A DNA stretch of 64,000 nt from Micromussa lordhowensis (taxonomy: Eukaryota > Cnidaria > Anthozoa > Scleractinia > Lobophylliidae), in the NCBI GenBank assembly GCA_964020085.1, contig OZ026604.1:26528697-26592696 (forward strand). Reading direction: 5' to 3'. The notes under the pieces are model-generated. The model made no database searches, was not told where the DNA came from, and saw only the letters and a program-made list of their open reading frames with translations. This document shows, one piece after another, positions 39,301-51,001 of this stretch. How positions within the stretch are numbered: position 1 is the first letter of the stretch; the number at the start of each line of letters is the position of its first letter. A program made the translations under genes and the position numbers.

Positions 39301-41885
39301 GCAAAATCTCGCACTATGCTAATCAGCCCGGCAGATCCCCAGGCGTGGCCGGCTGGCTGACTAGTTAGCCGAGCTTGACGCGTGTCGCAACTTGGAAAAC
39401 TAATGGCACCAAAGCACTCCTGGGGTCGGTCCGGGTCCACATGCAAAGTTTCGGAGCTGCGCGAAATCTCGCACTATGCTAACCAGCCCGTTTGCTAATT
39501 AGCCCAACTTTGCGCGCGTCGCAACTTTGCAAACTAATACCACCAAAGCACTCCCGGGGTCGGTCCGGGTCCAAATGCGAAGTATCGGAGCTGCGCAAAA
39601 TCTCGCACTATGCTAATCAGCCCGGCAGATGCCCAGGCGTGGCCAGCTGGCTGACTAGTTAGCCGAGCTTGACGCGTGTCGCAACTTGGAAAACTAATGG
39701 CACCAAAGCACTCCTGAGGTCAGTCCGGGTCCACATGCAAAGTTTCGGAGCTGCGCGAAATCTCGCACTATGCTAACCAGCCCGTTTGCTAATTAGCCGA
39801 ACTTTGCGCGCGTCGCAACTTTGCAAAGTAATACCACCACAGCACTCCCGGGGTTGGTCCGGGTCCAAATGCGAAGTATCGGAGCTGCGCAAAATCTCGC
39901 ACTATGCTAATCAGCCCGGCAGATCCCCAGGCGTGGCCGACTGGCTGACTAGTTAGCCGAGCTTGACGCGTGTCGCAACTTGGAAAACTAATGGCACCAA
40001 AGCACTCCTGGGGTCGGTCCGGGTCCACATGCAAAGTTTCGGAGCTGCGCGAAATCTCGCACTATGCTAACCAGCCCGTTTGCTAATTAGCCAAACTTTG
40101 CGCGCGTCGCAACTTTGCAAAGTAATACCACCAAAGCACTCCCGGGGTCGGTCCGGGTCCAAATGCGAAGTATCGGAGCTGCGCAAAATCTCGCACTATG
40201 CTAATCAGCCCGGCAGATCCCCAGGCGTGGCCGGCTGGCTGACTAGTTAGCCGAGCTTGACGCGTGTCGCAACTTGGAAAACTAATGGCACCAAAGCACT
40301 CCTGGGGTCGGTCCGGGTCCACATGCAAAGTTTCGGAGCTGCGCGAAATCTCGCACTATGCTAACCAGCCCGTTTGCTAATTAGCCCAACTTTGCGCGCA
40401 TCGCAACTTTGCAAACTAATACCACCAAAGCACTCCCGGGGTCGGTCCGGGTCCAAATGCGAAGTATCGGAGCTGCGCAAAATCTCGCACTATGCTAATC
40501 AGCCCGGCAGATGCCCAGGCGTGGCCAGCTGGCTGACTAGTTAGCCGAGCTTGACGCGTGTCGCAACTTGGCAAACTAATGGCACCAAAGCACTGCTGAG
40601 GTCAGTCCGGGTCCACATGCAAAGTTTCGGAGCTGCGCGAAATCTCGCACTATGCTAACCAGCCCGTTTGCTAATTAGCCGAACTTTGCGCGCGTCGCAA
40701 CTTTGCAAAGTAATACCACCACAGCACTCCCGGGGTCGGTCCGGGTCCAAATGCGAAGTATCGGAGCTGCGCAAAATCTCGCACTATGCTAATCAGCCCG
40801 GCAGATCCCCAGGCGTGGCCGACTGGCTGACTAGTTAGCCGAGCTTGACGCGTGTCGCAACTTGGAAAACTAATGGCACCAAAGCACTCCTGGGGTCGGT
40901 CCGGGTCCACATGCAAAGTTTCGGAGCTGCGCGAAATCTCGCACTATGCTAACCAGCCCGTTTGCTAATTAGCCCAACTTTGCGCGCGTCGCAACTTTGC
41001 AAACTAATACCACCAAAGCACTCCCGGGGTCGGTCAGGGTCCAAATGCGAAGTATCGCAGCTGCGCAAAATCTCGCACTATGCTAATCAGCCCGGCAGAT
41101 CCCCAGGCGTGGCTGGCTGGCTGACTAGTTAGCCGAGCTTGACGCGTGTCGCAACTTGGCAAACTAATGGCACCAAAGCACTCCTGGGGTCGGTCCGGGT
41201 CCACATGCAAAGTTTCGGAGCTGTGCGAAATCTCGCACTATGCTAACCAGCCCGTTTGCTAATTAGCCGAACTTTGCGCGCGTCGCAACTTTGCAAACTA
41301 ATACTACTAAAGCACTCCCAGGGTCGGTCCGGGTCCAAATGCGAAGTATCGGAGCTGCGCAAAATCTCGCACTATGCTAATCAGCCCGGCAGATCCCCAG
41401 GCGTGGCCGGCTAACTGACTAGTTAGCCGAGCTTGACGCGTGTCGCAACTTGGAAAACTAATGGCACCAAAGCACTCTTGGGGTCGGTCCGGGTCCACAT
41501 GCAAAGTTTCGGAGCTGCGCGAAATCTCGCACTATGCTAACCAGCCCGTTTGCTAATTAGCCTAACTTTGCGCGCGTCGCAACTTTGCAAACTAATACCA
41601 CCAAAGCACTCCCGGGGTCGGTCCGGGTCCAAATGCGAAGTATCGGAGCTGCGCAAAATCTCGCACTATGCTAATCAGCCCGGCAGATCCCCAGGCGTGG
41701 CCGGCTGGCTGACTAGTTAGCCGAGCTTGACGCGTGTCGCAACTTGGCAAACTAATGGCACCAAAGCACTCCTGAGGTCAGTCCGGGTCCACATGCAAAG
41801 TTTCGGAGCTGCGCGAAATCTCGCACTATGCTAACCAGCCCGTTTGCTAATTAGCCCAACTTTGCACGCGTCGCAACTTTGCAAA
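33360..41885. repeat. HOR block D (29 dimers, 8526 bp), near-identical copy of C
   Basis: Every marked dimer of block C recurs 8526 bp later, including the doubled 6-dimer (34536-38063) and 5-dimer (38064-41003) segments and private variants such as ctatgccaacc (33595) and cgttggctaat (34200). Differences seen by eye are rare single substitutions. The identity indicates that a whole 8.5-kb unit was duplicated recently. Confidence 0.92.
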
Positions 41886-44800
41886 CTAATACCACCAAAG
41901 CACTCCCGGGGTTGGTCCGGGTCCAAATGCGAAGTATCGGAGCTGCGCAAAATCTCGCACTATGCTAATCAGCCCTGCAGATCCCCAGGCGTGGCCGGCT
42001 GGCTGACTAGTTAGCCAGGCTTGACGCGTGTCGCAACTTGGCAAACTAATGGCACCAAAGCACTCCTGGGGTCGGTCCGGGTCCACATGCAAAGTTTCGG
42101 AGCTGCGCAAAATCTCGCACTATGCCAACCAGCCCGTTTGCTAATTAGCCGAACTTTGCGCGCGTCGCAACTTTGCAAACTAATACCACCAAAGCACTCC
42201 CGGGGTCGGTCCTGGTCCAAATGCGAAGTATCGGAGCTGCGCAAAATCTCGCACTATGCTAATCAGCCCGGCAGATCCCCAGGCGTGGCCGGCTGGCTGG
42301 CTAGTTAGCTGAGCTTGACGCGTGTCGCAACTTGGCAAACTAATGGCACTAAAGCACTCCTGGGGTCGGTCTGGGTCCACATGCAAAGTTTTGGAGCTGC
42401 GCGAAATCTCGCACTATGCTAACCAGCCCGTTTGGTAATTAGCCGAACTATGCGCGCGTCACAACTTTGCAAACTAATACCACCAAAGCACTCCCGGGGT
42501 CGGTCGGGGTCCAAATGCGAAGTATCGGAGCTGCGCAAAATCTCGCACTATGCTAATCAGCCCGGCAGATGCCCAGGCGTGGCCGGCTGGCTGACTAGTT
42601 AGCCGAGCTTGACGCGTGTCGCAACTTGGCAAACTAATGGCACCAAAGCACTCTTGGGGTCGGTCCGGGTCCACATGCAAAGTTTCGGAGCTGCGCGAAA
42701 TCTCGCACTATGCTAACCAGCCCGTTGGCTAATTAGCCGAACTTTGCGCGCGTCGCAACTTTGCAAAGTAATACCACCAAAGCACTCCTGGGGTCGGTCC
42801 GGGTCCAAATGCGAAGTATCGGAGCTGCGCAAAATCTCGCACTATGCTAATCAGCCCGGCAGATCCCCAGGCGTGGCCGGCTGGCTGACTAGTTAGCCGA
42901 GCTTGACGCGTGTCGCAACTTGGAAAACTAATGGCACCAAAGCACTCCTGGGGTCGGTCCGGGTCCACATGCAAAGTTTCGGAGCTGCGCGAAATCTCGC
43001 ACTATGCTAACCAGCCCGTTTGCTAATTAGCCCAACTTTGCGCGCGTCGCAACTTTGCAAACTAAACCACCAAAGCGCTCCCGGGGTCGGTCCGGGTCCA
43101 AATGCGAAGTATCGGAGCTGCGCAAAATCTCGCACTATGCTAATCAGCCCGGCAGATGCCCAGGCGTGGCCAGCTGGCTGACTAGTTAGCCGAGCTTGAC
43201 GCGTGTCGCAACTTGGCAAACTAATGGCACCAAAGCACTCCTGAGGTCAGTCCGGGTCCACATGCAAAGTTTCGGAGCTGCGCGAAATCTCGCACTATGC
43301 TAACCAGCCCGTTTGCTAATTAGCCGAACTTTGCGCGCGTCGCAACTTTGCAAAGTAATACCACCACAGCACTACCGGGGTCGGTCCGGGTCCAAATGCG
43401 AAGTATCGGAGCTGCGCAAAATCTCGCACTATGCTAATCAGCCCGGCAGATCCCCAGGCGTGGCCGACTGGCTGACTAGTTAGCCGAGCTTGACGCGTGT
43501 CGCAACTTGGAAAACTAATGGCACCAAAGCACTCCTGGGGTCGGTCCGGGTCCACATGCAAAGTTTCGGAGCTGCGCGAAATCTCGCACTATGCTAACCA
43601 GCCCGTTTGCTAATTAGCCGAACTTTGCGCGCGTCGCAACTTTGCAAAGTAATACCACCAAAGCACTCCCGGGGTCGGTCCGGGTCCAAATGCGAAGTAT
43701 CGGAGCTGCGCAAAATCTCGCACTATGCTAATCAGCCCGGCAGATCCCCAGGCGTGGCCGGCTGGCTGACTAGTTAGCCGAGCTTGACGCGTGTCGCAAC
43801 TTGGCAAACTAATGGCACCAAAGCACTCCTGGGGTCGGTCCGGGTCCACATGCAAAGTTTCGGAGCTGTGCGAAATCTCGCACTATGCTAACCAGCCCGT
43901 TTGGTAATTAGCCGAACTATGCGCGCGTCACTACTTTGCAAACTAATACCACCAAAGCACTCCCGGGGTCGGTCGGGGTCCAAATGCGAAGTATCGGAGC
44001 TGCGCAAAATCTCGCACTATGCTAATCAGCCCGGCAGATGCCCAGGCGTGGCCGGCTGGCTGACTAGTTAGCCGAGCTTGACGCGTGTCGCAACTTGGCA
44101 AACTAATGGCACCAAAGCACTGCTGGGGTCGGTCCGGGTCCACATGCAAAGTTTCGGAGCTGCGCGAAATCTCGCACTATGCTAACCAGCCCGTTTGCTA
44201 ATTAGCCGAACTTTGCGCGCGTCGCAACTTTGCAAAGTAATACCACCAAAGCACTCCTGGGGTCGGTTCGGGTCCAAATGCGAAGTATCGGAGCTGCGCA
44301 AAATCTCGCACTATGCTAATCAGCCCGGCAGATCCCCAGGCGTGGCCGGCTGGCTGACTAGTTAGCCGAGCTTGACGCGTGTCGCAACTTGGAAAACTAA
44401 TGGCACCAAAGCACTCCTGGGGTCGGTCCGGGTCCACATGCAAAGTTTCGGAGCTGCGCGAAATCTCGCACTATGCTAACCAGCCCGTTTGCTAATTAGC
44501 CCAACTTTGCGCGCGTCGCAACTTTGCAAACTAATACCACCAAAGCACTCCCGGGGTCGGTCCGGGTCCAAATGCGAAGTATCGGAGCTGCGCAAAATCT
44601 CGCACTATGCTAATCAGCCCGGCAGATGCCCAGGCGTGGCCAGCTGGCTGACTAGTTAGCCGAGCTTGACGCGTGTCGCAACTTGGCAAACTAATGGCAC
44701 CAAAGCACTCCTGAGGTCAGTCCGGGTCCACATGCAAAGTTTCGGAGCTGCGCGAAATCTCGCACTATGCTAACCAGCCCGTTTGCTAATTAGCCGAACT

Positions 44801-47764
44801 TTGCGCGCGTCGCAACTTTGCAAAGTAATACCACCACAGCACTACCGGGGTCGGTCCGGGTCCAAATGCGAAGTATCGGAGCTGCGCAAAATCTCGCACT
44901 ATGCTAATCAGCCCGGCAGATCCCCAGGCGTGGCCGACTGGCTGACTAGTTAGCCGAGCTTGACGCGTGTCGCAACTTGGAAAACTAATGGCACCAAAGC
45001 ACTCCTGGGGTCGGTCCGGGTCCACATGCAAAGTTTCGGAGCTGCGCGAAATCTCGCACTATGCTAACCAGCCCGTTTGCTAATTAGCCGAACTTTGCGC
45101 GCGTCGCAACTTTGCAAAGTAATACCACCAAAGCACTCCCGGGGTCGGTCCGGGTCCAAATGCGAAGTATCGGAGCTGCGCAAAATCTCGCACTATGCTA
45201 ATCAGCCCGGCAGATCCCCAGGCGTGGCCGGCTGGCTGACTAGTTAGCCGAGCTTGACGCGTGTCGCAACTTGGAAAACTAATGGCACCAAAGCACTCCT
45301 GGGGTCGGTCCGGGTCCACATGCAAAGTTTCGGAGCTGCGCGAAATCTCGCACTATGCTAACCAGCCCGTTTGCTAATTAGCCCAACTTTGCGCGCATCG
45401 CAACTTTGCAAACTAATACCACCAAAGCACTCCCGGGGTCGGTCCGGGTCCAAATGCGAAGTATCGGAGCTGCGCAAAATCTCGCACTATGCTAATCAGC
45501 CCGGCAGATCCCCAGGCGTGGCTGGCTGGCTGACTAGTTAGCCGAGCTTGACGCGTGTCGCAACTTGGCAAACTAATGGCACCAAAGCACTCCTGGGGTC
45601 GGTCCGGGTCCACATGCAAAGTTTCGGAGCTGTGCGAAATCTCGCACTATGCTAACCAGCCCGTTTGGTAATTAGCCGAACTATGCGCGCGTCACTACTT
45701 TGCAAACTAATACCACCAAAGCACTCCCGGGGTCGGTCGGGGTCCAAATGCGAAGTATCGGAGCTGCGCAAAATCTCGCACTATGCTAATCAGCCCGGCA
45801 GATGCCCAGGCGTGGCCGGCTGGCTGACTAGTTAGCCGAGCTTGACGCGTGTCGCAACTTGGCAAACTAATGACACCAAAGCACTGCTGGGGTCGGTCCG
45901 GGTCCACATGCAAAGTTTCGGAGCTGCGCGAAATCTCGCACTATGCTAACCAGCCCGTTTGCTAATTAGCCGAACTTTGCGCGCGTCGCAACTTTGCAAA
46001 GTAATACCACCAAAGCACTCCTGGGGTCGGTTCGGGTCCAAATGCGAAGTATCGGAGCTGCGCAAAATCTCGCACTATGCTAATCAGCCCGGCAGATCCC
46101 CAGGCGTGGCCGGCTGGCTGACTAGTTAGCCGAGCTTGACGCGTGTCGCAACTTGGAAAACTAATGGCACCAAAGCACTCCTGGGGTCGGTCCGGGTCCA
46201 CATGCAAAGTTTCGGAGCTGCGCGAAATCTCGCACTATGCTAACCAGCCCGTTTGCTAATTAGCCCAACTTTGCGCGCGTCGCAACTTTGCAAACTAATA
46301 CCACCAAAGCACTCCCGGGGTCGGTCCGGGTCCAAATGCGAAGTATCGGAGCTGCGCAAAATCTCGCACTATGCTAATCAGCCCGGCAGATGCCCAGGCG
46401 TGGCCAGCTGGCTGACTAGTTAGCCGAGCTTGACGCGTGTCGCAACTTGGCAAACTAATGGCACCAAAGCACTCCTGAGGTCAGTCCGGGTCCACATGCA
46501 AAGTTTCGGAGCTGCGCGAAATCTCGCACTATGCTAACCAGCCCGTTTGCTAATTAGCCGAACTTTGCGCGCGTCGCAACTTTGCAAAGTAATACCACCA
46601 CAGCACTCCCGGGGTCGGTCCGGGTCCAAATGCGAAGTATCGGAGCTGCGCAAAATCTCGCACTATGCTAATCAGCCCGGCAGATCCCCAGGCGTGGCCG
46701 ACTGGCTGACTAGTTAGCCGAGCTTGACGCGTGTCGCAACTTGGAAAACTAATGGCACCAAAGCACTCCTGGGGTCGGTCCGGGTCCACATGCAAAGTTT
46801 CGGAGCTGCGCGAAATCTCGCACTATGCTAACCAGCCCGTTTGCTAATTAGCCAAACTTTGCGCGCGTCGCAACTTTGCAAAGTAATACCACCAAAGCAC
46901 TCCCGGGGTCGGTCCGGGTCCAAATGCGAAGTATCGGAGCTGCGCAAAATCTCGCACTATGCTAATCAGCCCGGCAGATCCCCAGGCGTGGCCGGCTGGC
47001 TGACTAGTTAGCCGAGCTTGACGCGTGTCGCAACTTGGAAAACTAATGGCACCAAAGCACTCCTGGGGTCGGTCCGGGTCCACATGCAAAGTTTCGGAGC
47101 TGCGCGAAATCTCGCACTATGCTAACCAGCCCGTTTGCTAATTAGCCCAACTTTGCGCGCATCGCAACTTTGCAAACTAATACCACCAAAGCACTCCCGG
47201 GGTCGGTCCGGGTCCAAATGCGAAGTATCAGAGCTGCGCAAAATCTCGCACTATGCTAATCAGCCCGGCAGATGCCCAGGCGTGGCCAGCTGGCTGACTA
47301 GTTAGCCGAGCTTGACGCGTGTCGCAACTTGGCAAACTAATGGCACCAAAGCACTGCTGAGGTCAGTCCGGGTCCACATGCAAAGTTTCGGAGCTGCGCG
47401 AAATCTCGCACTATGCTAACCAGCCCGTTTGCTAATTAGCCGAACTTTGCGCGCGTCGCAACTTTGCAAAGTAATACCACCACAGCACTCCCGGGGTCGG
47501 TCCGGGTCCAAATGCGAAGTATCGGAGCTGCGCAAAATCTCGCACTATGCTAATCAGCCCGGCAGATCCCCAGGCGTGGCCGACTGGCTGACTAGTTAGC
47601 CGAGCTTGACGCGTGTCGCAACTTGGAAAACTAATGGCACCAAAGCACTCCTGGGGTCGGTCCGGGTCCACATGCAAAGTTTCGGAGCTGCGCGAAATCT
47701 CGCACTATGCTAACCAGCCCGTTTGCTAATTAGCCCAACTTTGCGCGCGTCGCAACTTTGCAAA
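41886..47764. repeat. HOR block E (20 dimers), a D-like copy with three deletions
   Basis: Follows block D at +8526 until 43065, where one base is missing (actaaaccacc for actaataccacc). One 294-bp dimer is then missing, with the junction between 43762 and 43805: the upstream dimer keeps its head, but its end reads cttggcaaac as in the next dimer. Five dimers (1470 bp) are missing between 47230 and 47581, where a tatcagagctg head joins a gccgactggctg tail. The 1470-bp loss reduces the doubled 5-dimer segment to one hybrid copy. The result is 20 dimers less 1 bp, ending at 47764. Confidence 0.85.
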
Positions 47765-47818
47765 CTAATACCACCAAAGCACTCCCGGGGTCGGTCAGGG
47801 TCCAAATGCGAAGTATCG

Positions 47819-49312
47819 GAGCTGCGCAAAATCTCGCACTATGCTAATCAGCCCGGCAGATCCCCAGGCGTGGCTGGCTGGCTGACTAGTTAGCCGAGCT
47901 TGACGCGTGTCGCAACTTGGCAAACAAATGGCACCAAAGCACTCCTGGGGTGGGTCCGGGTCCACATGCAAAGTTTCGGAGCTGCACGACATCTCGCACT
48001 ATGCTAACCAGCCCGTTTGCTAATTAGCCGAACTTTGCGCGCGTCGCAACTTTGCAAACTAATACCACCAAAGCACTCCCGGGGCCGGTCCGGGTCCAAA
48101 TGCGAAGTATCGGAGCTGCGCGAAATCTCGCACTATGCTAATCAGCCCGCAGATCCCCAGGCGTGGCCGGCTGGCTGACTCGTTAGCCGAGCTTGACGCG
48201 TGTCGCAACTTGGCAAACTAATGGCACCAAAGCACTCTTGGGGTGGGTCCGGGTCCACATGCAAAGTTTCGGAGCTGCGCGACATCTCGCACTATGCTAA
48301 CCAGCCCGTTTGCTAATTAGCCGAACTTTGCGCGCGTCGCAACTTTGCAAACTAATACCACCAAAGCACTCCCGGGGTCGGTCCGGGTCCAAATGCGAAG
48401 TATCAGAGCTGCGCGAAATCTCGCACTATGCTAATCAGCCCTGCAGATCCCCAGGCGTGGCCGGCTGGCTGACTAGTTAGCCGAGCTTGACGCGTGTCGC
48501 AACTTGGCAAACTAATGGCACCAAAGCACTCCTGAGGTCAGTCCGGGTCCACATGCAAAGTTTCGGAGCTGCGCAAAATCTCGCACTATGCTAATCAGCC
48601 CGGCAGATCCCCAGGCGTGGCTGGCTGGCTGACTAGTTAGCCGAGCTTGACGCGTGTCGCAACTTGGCAAACAAATGGCACCAAAGCACTCCTGGGGTGG
48701 GTCCGGGTCCACATGCAAAGTTTCGGAGCTGCACGACATCTCGCACTATGCTAACCAGCCCGTTTGCTAATTAGCCGAACTTTGCGCGCGTCGCAACTTT
48801 GCAAACTAATACCACCAAAGCACTCCCGGGGCCGGTCCGGGTCCAAATGCGAAGTATCGGAGCTGCGCGAAATCTCGCACTATGCTAATCAGCCCGCAGA
48901 TCCCCAGGCGTGGCCGGCTGGCTGACTCGTTAGCCGAGCTTGACGCGTGTCGCAACTTGGCAAACTAATGGCACCAAAGCACTCTTGGGGTGGGTCCGGG
49001 TCCACATGCAAAGTTTCGGAGCTGCGCGACATCTCGCACTATGCTAACCAGCCCGTTTGCTAATTAGCCGAACTTTGCGCGCGTCGCAACTTTGCAAACT
49101 AATACCACCAAAGCACTCCCGGGGTCGGTCCGGGTCCAAATGCGAAGTATCAGAGCTGCGCGAAATCTCGCACTATGCTAATCAGCCCTGCAGATCCCCA
49201 GGCGTGGCCGGCTGGCTGACTAGTTAGCCGAGCTTGACGCGTGTCGCAACTTGGCAAACTAATGGCACCAAAGCACTCCTGAGGTCAGTCCGGGTCCACA
49301 TGCAAAGTTTCG
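47819..49312. repeat. 747-bp out-of-phase tandem duplication
   Basis: Copies about 47819-48565 and 48566-49312. The run caaacaaatggcacc, gctgcacgacatc, ggggccggtcc, ctcttggggtggg, tatcagagctg, ccctgcagatc, ctgaggtcag occurs twice at a constant 747-bp offset. The length equals 294 + 293 + 160. The join lies in the shared cggagctgcgc box and makes the hybrid half-unit at 48503. The two copies look identical or nearly so, suggesting a recent event. Confidence 0.85.
48503..48662. repeat. Hybrid half-unit at the 747-bp duplication join
   Basis: Half A start (cttggcaaac, actcctgaggtcagtcc, ccacatgcaaagtttcgg) continuing as half B (gcgcaaaatctcgc, ctaatcagcccggcagatcc) to the next cttgg box at 48663, 160 bp in all. 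It is the fusion point of the 747-bp duplication. Confidence 0.85.
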
Positions 49313-50601
49313 GAGCTGCGCGAAATCTCGCACTATGCTAACCAGCCCGTTTGCTAATTAGCCGAACTTTGCGCGCGTCGCAACTTTGCAAAGTAATACC
49401 ACCACAGCACTCCCGGGGTCGGTCCGGGTCCAAATGCGAAGTATCGGAGCTGCGCAAAATCTCGCACTATGCTAATCAGCCCGGCAGATCCCCAGGCGTG
49501 GCCGACTGGCTGACTAGTTAGCCGAGCTTGACGCGTGTCGCAACTTGGAAAACTAATGGCACCAAAGCACTCCTGGGGTCGGTCCGGGTCCACATGCAAA
49601 GTTTCGGAGCTGCGCGAAATCTCGCACTATGCTAACCAGCCCGTTTGCTAATTAGCCGAACTTTGCGCGCGTCGCAACTTTGCAAACTAATACCACCAAA
49701 GCACTCCCGGGGTCGGTCAGGGTCCAAATGCGAAGTATCGGAGCTGCGCAAAATCTCGCACTATGCTAATCAGCCCGGCAGATCCCCAGGCGTGGCTGGC
49801 TGGCTGAGTAGTTAGCCGAGCTTGACGCGTGTCGCAACTTGGCAAACTAATGGCACCAAAGCACTCTTGGGGTCGGTCCGGGTCCACATGCAAAGTTTCG
49901 GAGCTGCGCGAAATCTCGCACTATGCTAACCAGCCCGTTTGCTAATTAGCCCAACTTTGCGCGCGTCGCAACTTTGCAAACTAATACCACCAAAGCACTC
50001 CCGGGGTCGGTCCGGGTCCAAATGCGAAGTATCGGAGCTGCGCAAAATCTCGCACTATGCTAATCAGCCCGGCAGATCCCCAGGCGTGGCCGGCTGGCTG
50101 ACTAGTTAGCCGAGCTTGACGCGTGTCGCAACTTGGCAAACTAATGGCACCAAAGGACTCCTGGGGTCAATCCGGGTCCACATGCAAAGTTTCGGAGCTG
50201 CGCAAAATCTCGCACTATGCTAACCAGCCCGTTTGCTAATTAGCCGAACTTTGCGCGCGTCGCAACTTTGCAAACTAATACCACCAAAGCACTCCCGGGG
50301 TCGGTCCGGGTCCAAATGCGAAGTATCGAAGCTGCGCAAAATCTCGCACTATGCTAATCAGCCCGGCAGATCCCCAGGCGTGGCCGGCTGGCTGACTAGT
50401 TAGCCGAGCTTGACGCGTGTCGCAACTTGGCAAACTAATGGCACCAAAGCACTCCTGGGGTCGGTCCGGGTCCACATGCAAAGTTTCGGAGCTGCGCGAC
50501 ATCTCGCACTATGCTAACCAGCCCGTTTGCTAATTAGCCGAACTTTGCGCGCGTCGCAACTTAGCAAACTAATACCACCAAAGCACTCCCGGGGTCGGTC
50601 C

Positions 50602-50606
50602 GGGTC
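50602..50606. other. Target site duplication, left copy (gggtc)
   Basis: The five bases gggtc just before the left LTR are repeated at 56860-56864 just after the right LTR. With one copy and the element removed, the flanks read ccgggtccaaatgc, the normal half B sequence. A 5-bp duplication fits BEL/Pao integration. Confidence 0.93.
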
Positions 50607-50609
50607 TGT

Positions 50610-50798
50610 ACTGCTAGTCGCAACAATCGCCAAGGTTCCAAATATTTCACAGTTTATTCAATCAGTATCTTTACTGGAAAGTATTCGAAATCTATTAACA
50701 GATTAGAATTACAGTCAATAAATGCCGGGATTAATAGACATTAATAAAGAATGATATTTACGTACCCATTGGTGTCTCTCAAATCTGCGACTAGTAGT
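50610..50798. repeat. Imperfect 13-bp inverted repeat inside the LTR
   Basis: Arms actgctagtcgca (50610-50622) and tgcgactagtagt (50786-50798) are reverse complements at 12 of 13 positions, separated by 163 bp. The same pair is at 56575-56587 and 56751-56763 in the 5' LTR. One arm lies at the LTR terminus. Function is unknown. Confidence 0.6.
50653..50658 (-). promoter_or_regulatory. Candidate polyadenylation signal AATAAA in the 3' LTR
   Basis: Sense AATAAA followed by CTGTG and, further on, GGCGATTGTTGCG. The position near the LTR end implies a short U5. The same motif is at 56618-56623 in the 5' LTR. This is motif evidence only. Confidence 0.6.
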
Positions 50799-50894
50799 GT
50801 TAGCTTCAACGATCTTATCAATTAATCACGTAAGGCATTGTTATGTCATATCACTTAAATACGTCACGCATTAATTTCGTGTTAGAACGAAACA

Positions 50895-51001
50895 CTCCCC
50901 CGGCCACGAAAAAGTTAAAACTAGAGTTCAGAGTCAAAATATACTGAATTCATCTTAAGGGGTCATTTACGAGTAGTAAAGAAATAATCAGTTTTTTTTT
51001 A
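50895..51001 (-). other. 3' untranslated tail with polypurine tract
   Basis: 107 bases between the gag-pol stop and the 3' LTR. In element orientation it ends GGCCGGGGGAG directly against the LTR start TGTTTCG, which is where the plus-strand primer (polypurine tract) of an LTR element should lie; the G-rich core is 50895-50901. The other end carries an A-rich run (plus-strand t-run about 50993-51000). No env or other frame is present. Confidence 0.75.

Larger units (their letters stand above)
50607..50894 (-). repeat. 3' LTR (288 bp)
   Basis: Plus-strand ends are tgtact...gaaaca, so in element orientation the LTR runs TGTTTCG to AGTACA with the usual TG/CA ends. It matches 56572-56859 base for base by eye. 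A sense AATAAA (plus-strand tttatt, 50653-50658) lies about 47 bases before the LTR end and is followed by GT-rich sequence, so polyadenylation of the element RNA is expected here. Confidence 0.95.

Noticed and set aside
47795..48739. Offset of 717 bp between similar frames as a separate repeat period
   Set aside because: The frames end at different stops because one passes through a hybrid half-unit; sequence markers give the true offset of 747 bp.
144..50502. Dozens of open frames of 60-95 codons with repeated similar translations
   Set aside because: They recur once per dimer in several frames and on both strands, change length with single satellite substitutions and have no recognisable domain. 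They reflect GC-rich tandem DNA, not a protein family.
50895..51001. Possible env or third open frame downstream of gag-pol
   Set aside because: Only 107 bases lie between the stop codon and the 3' LTR, too short for env and without a useful frame.
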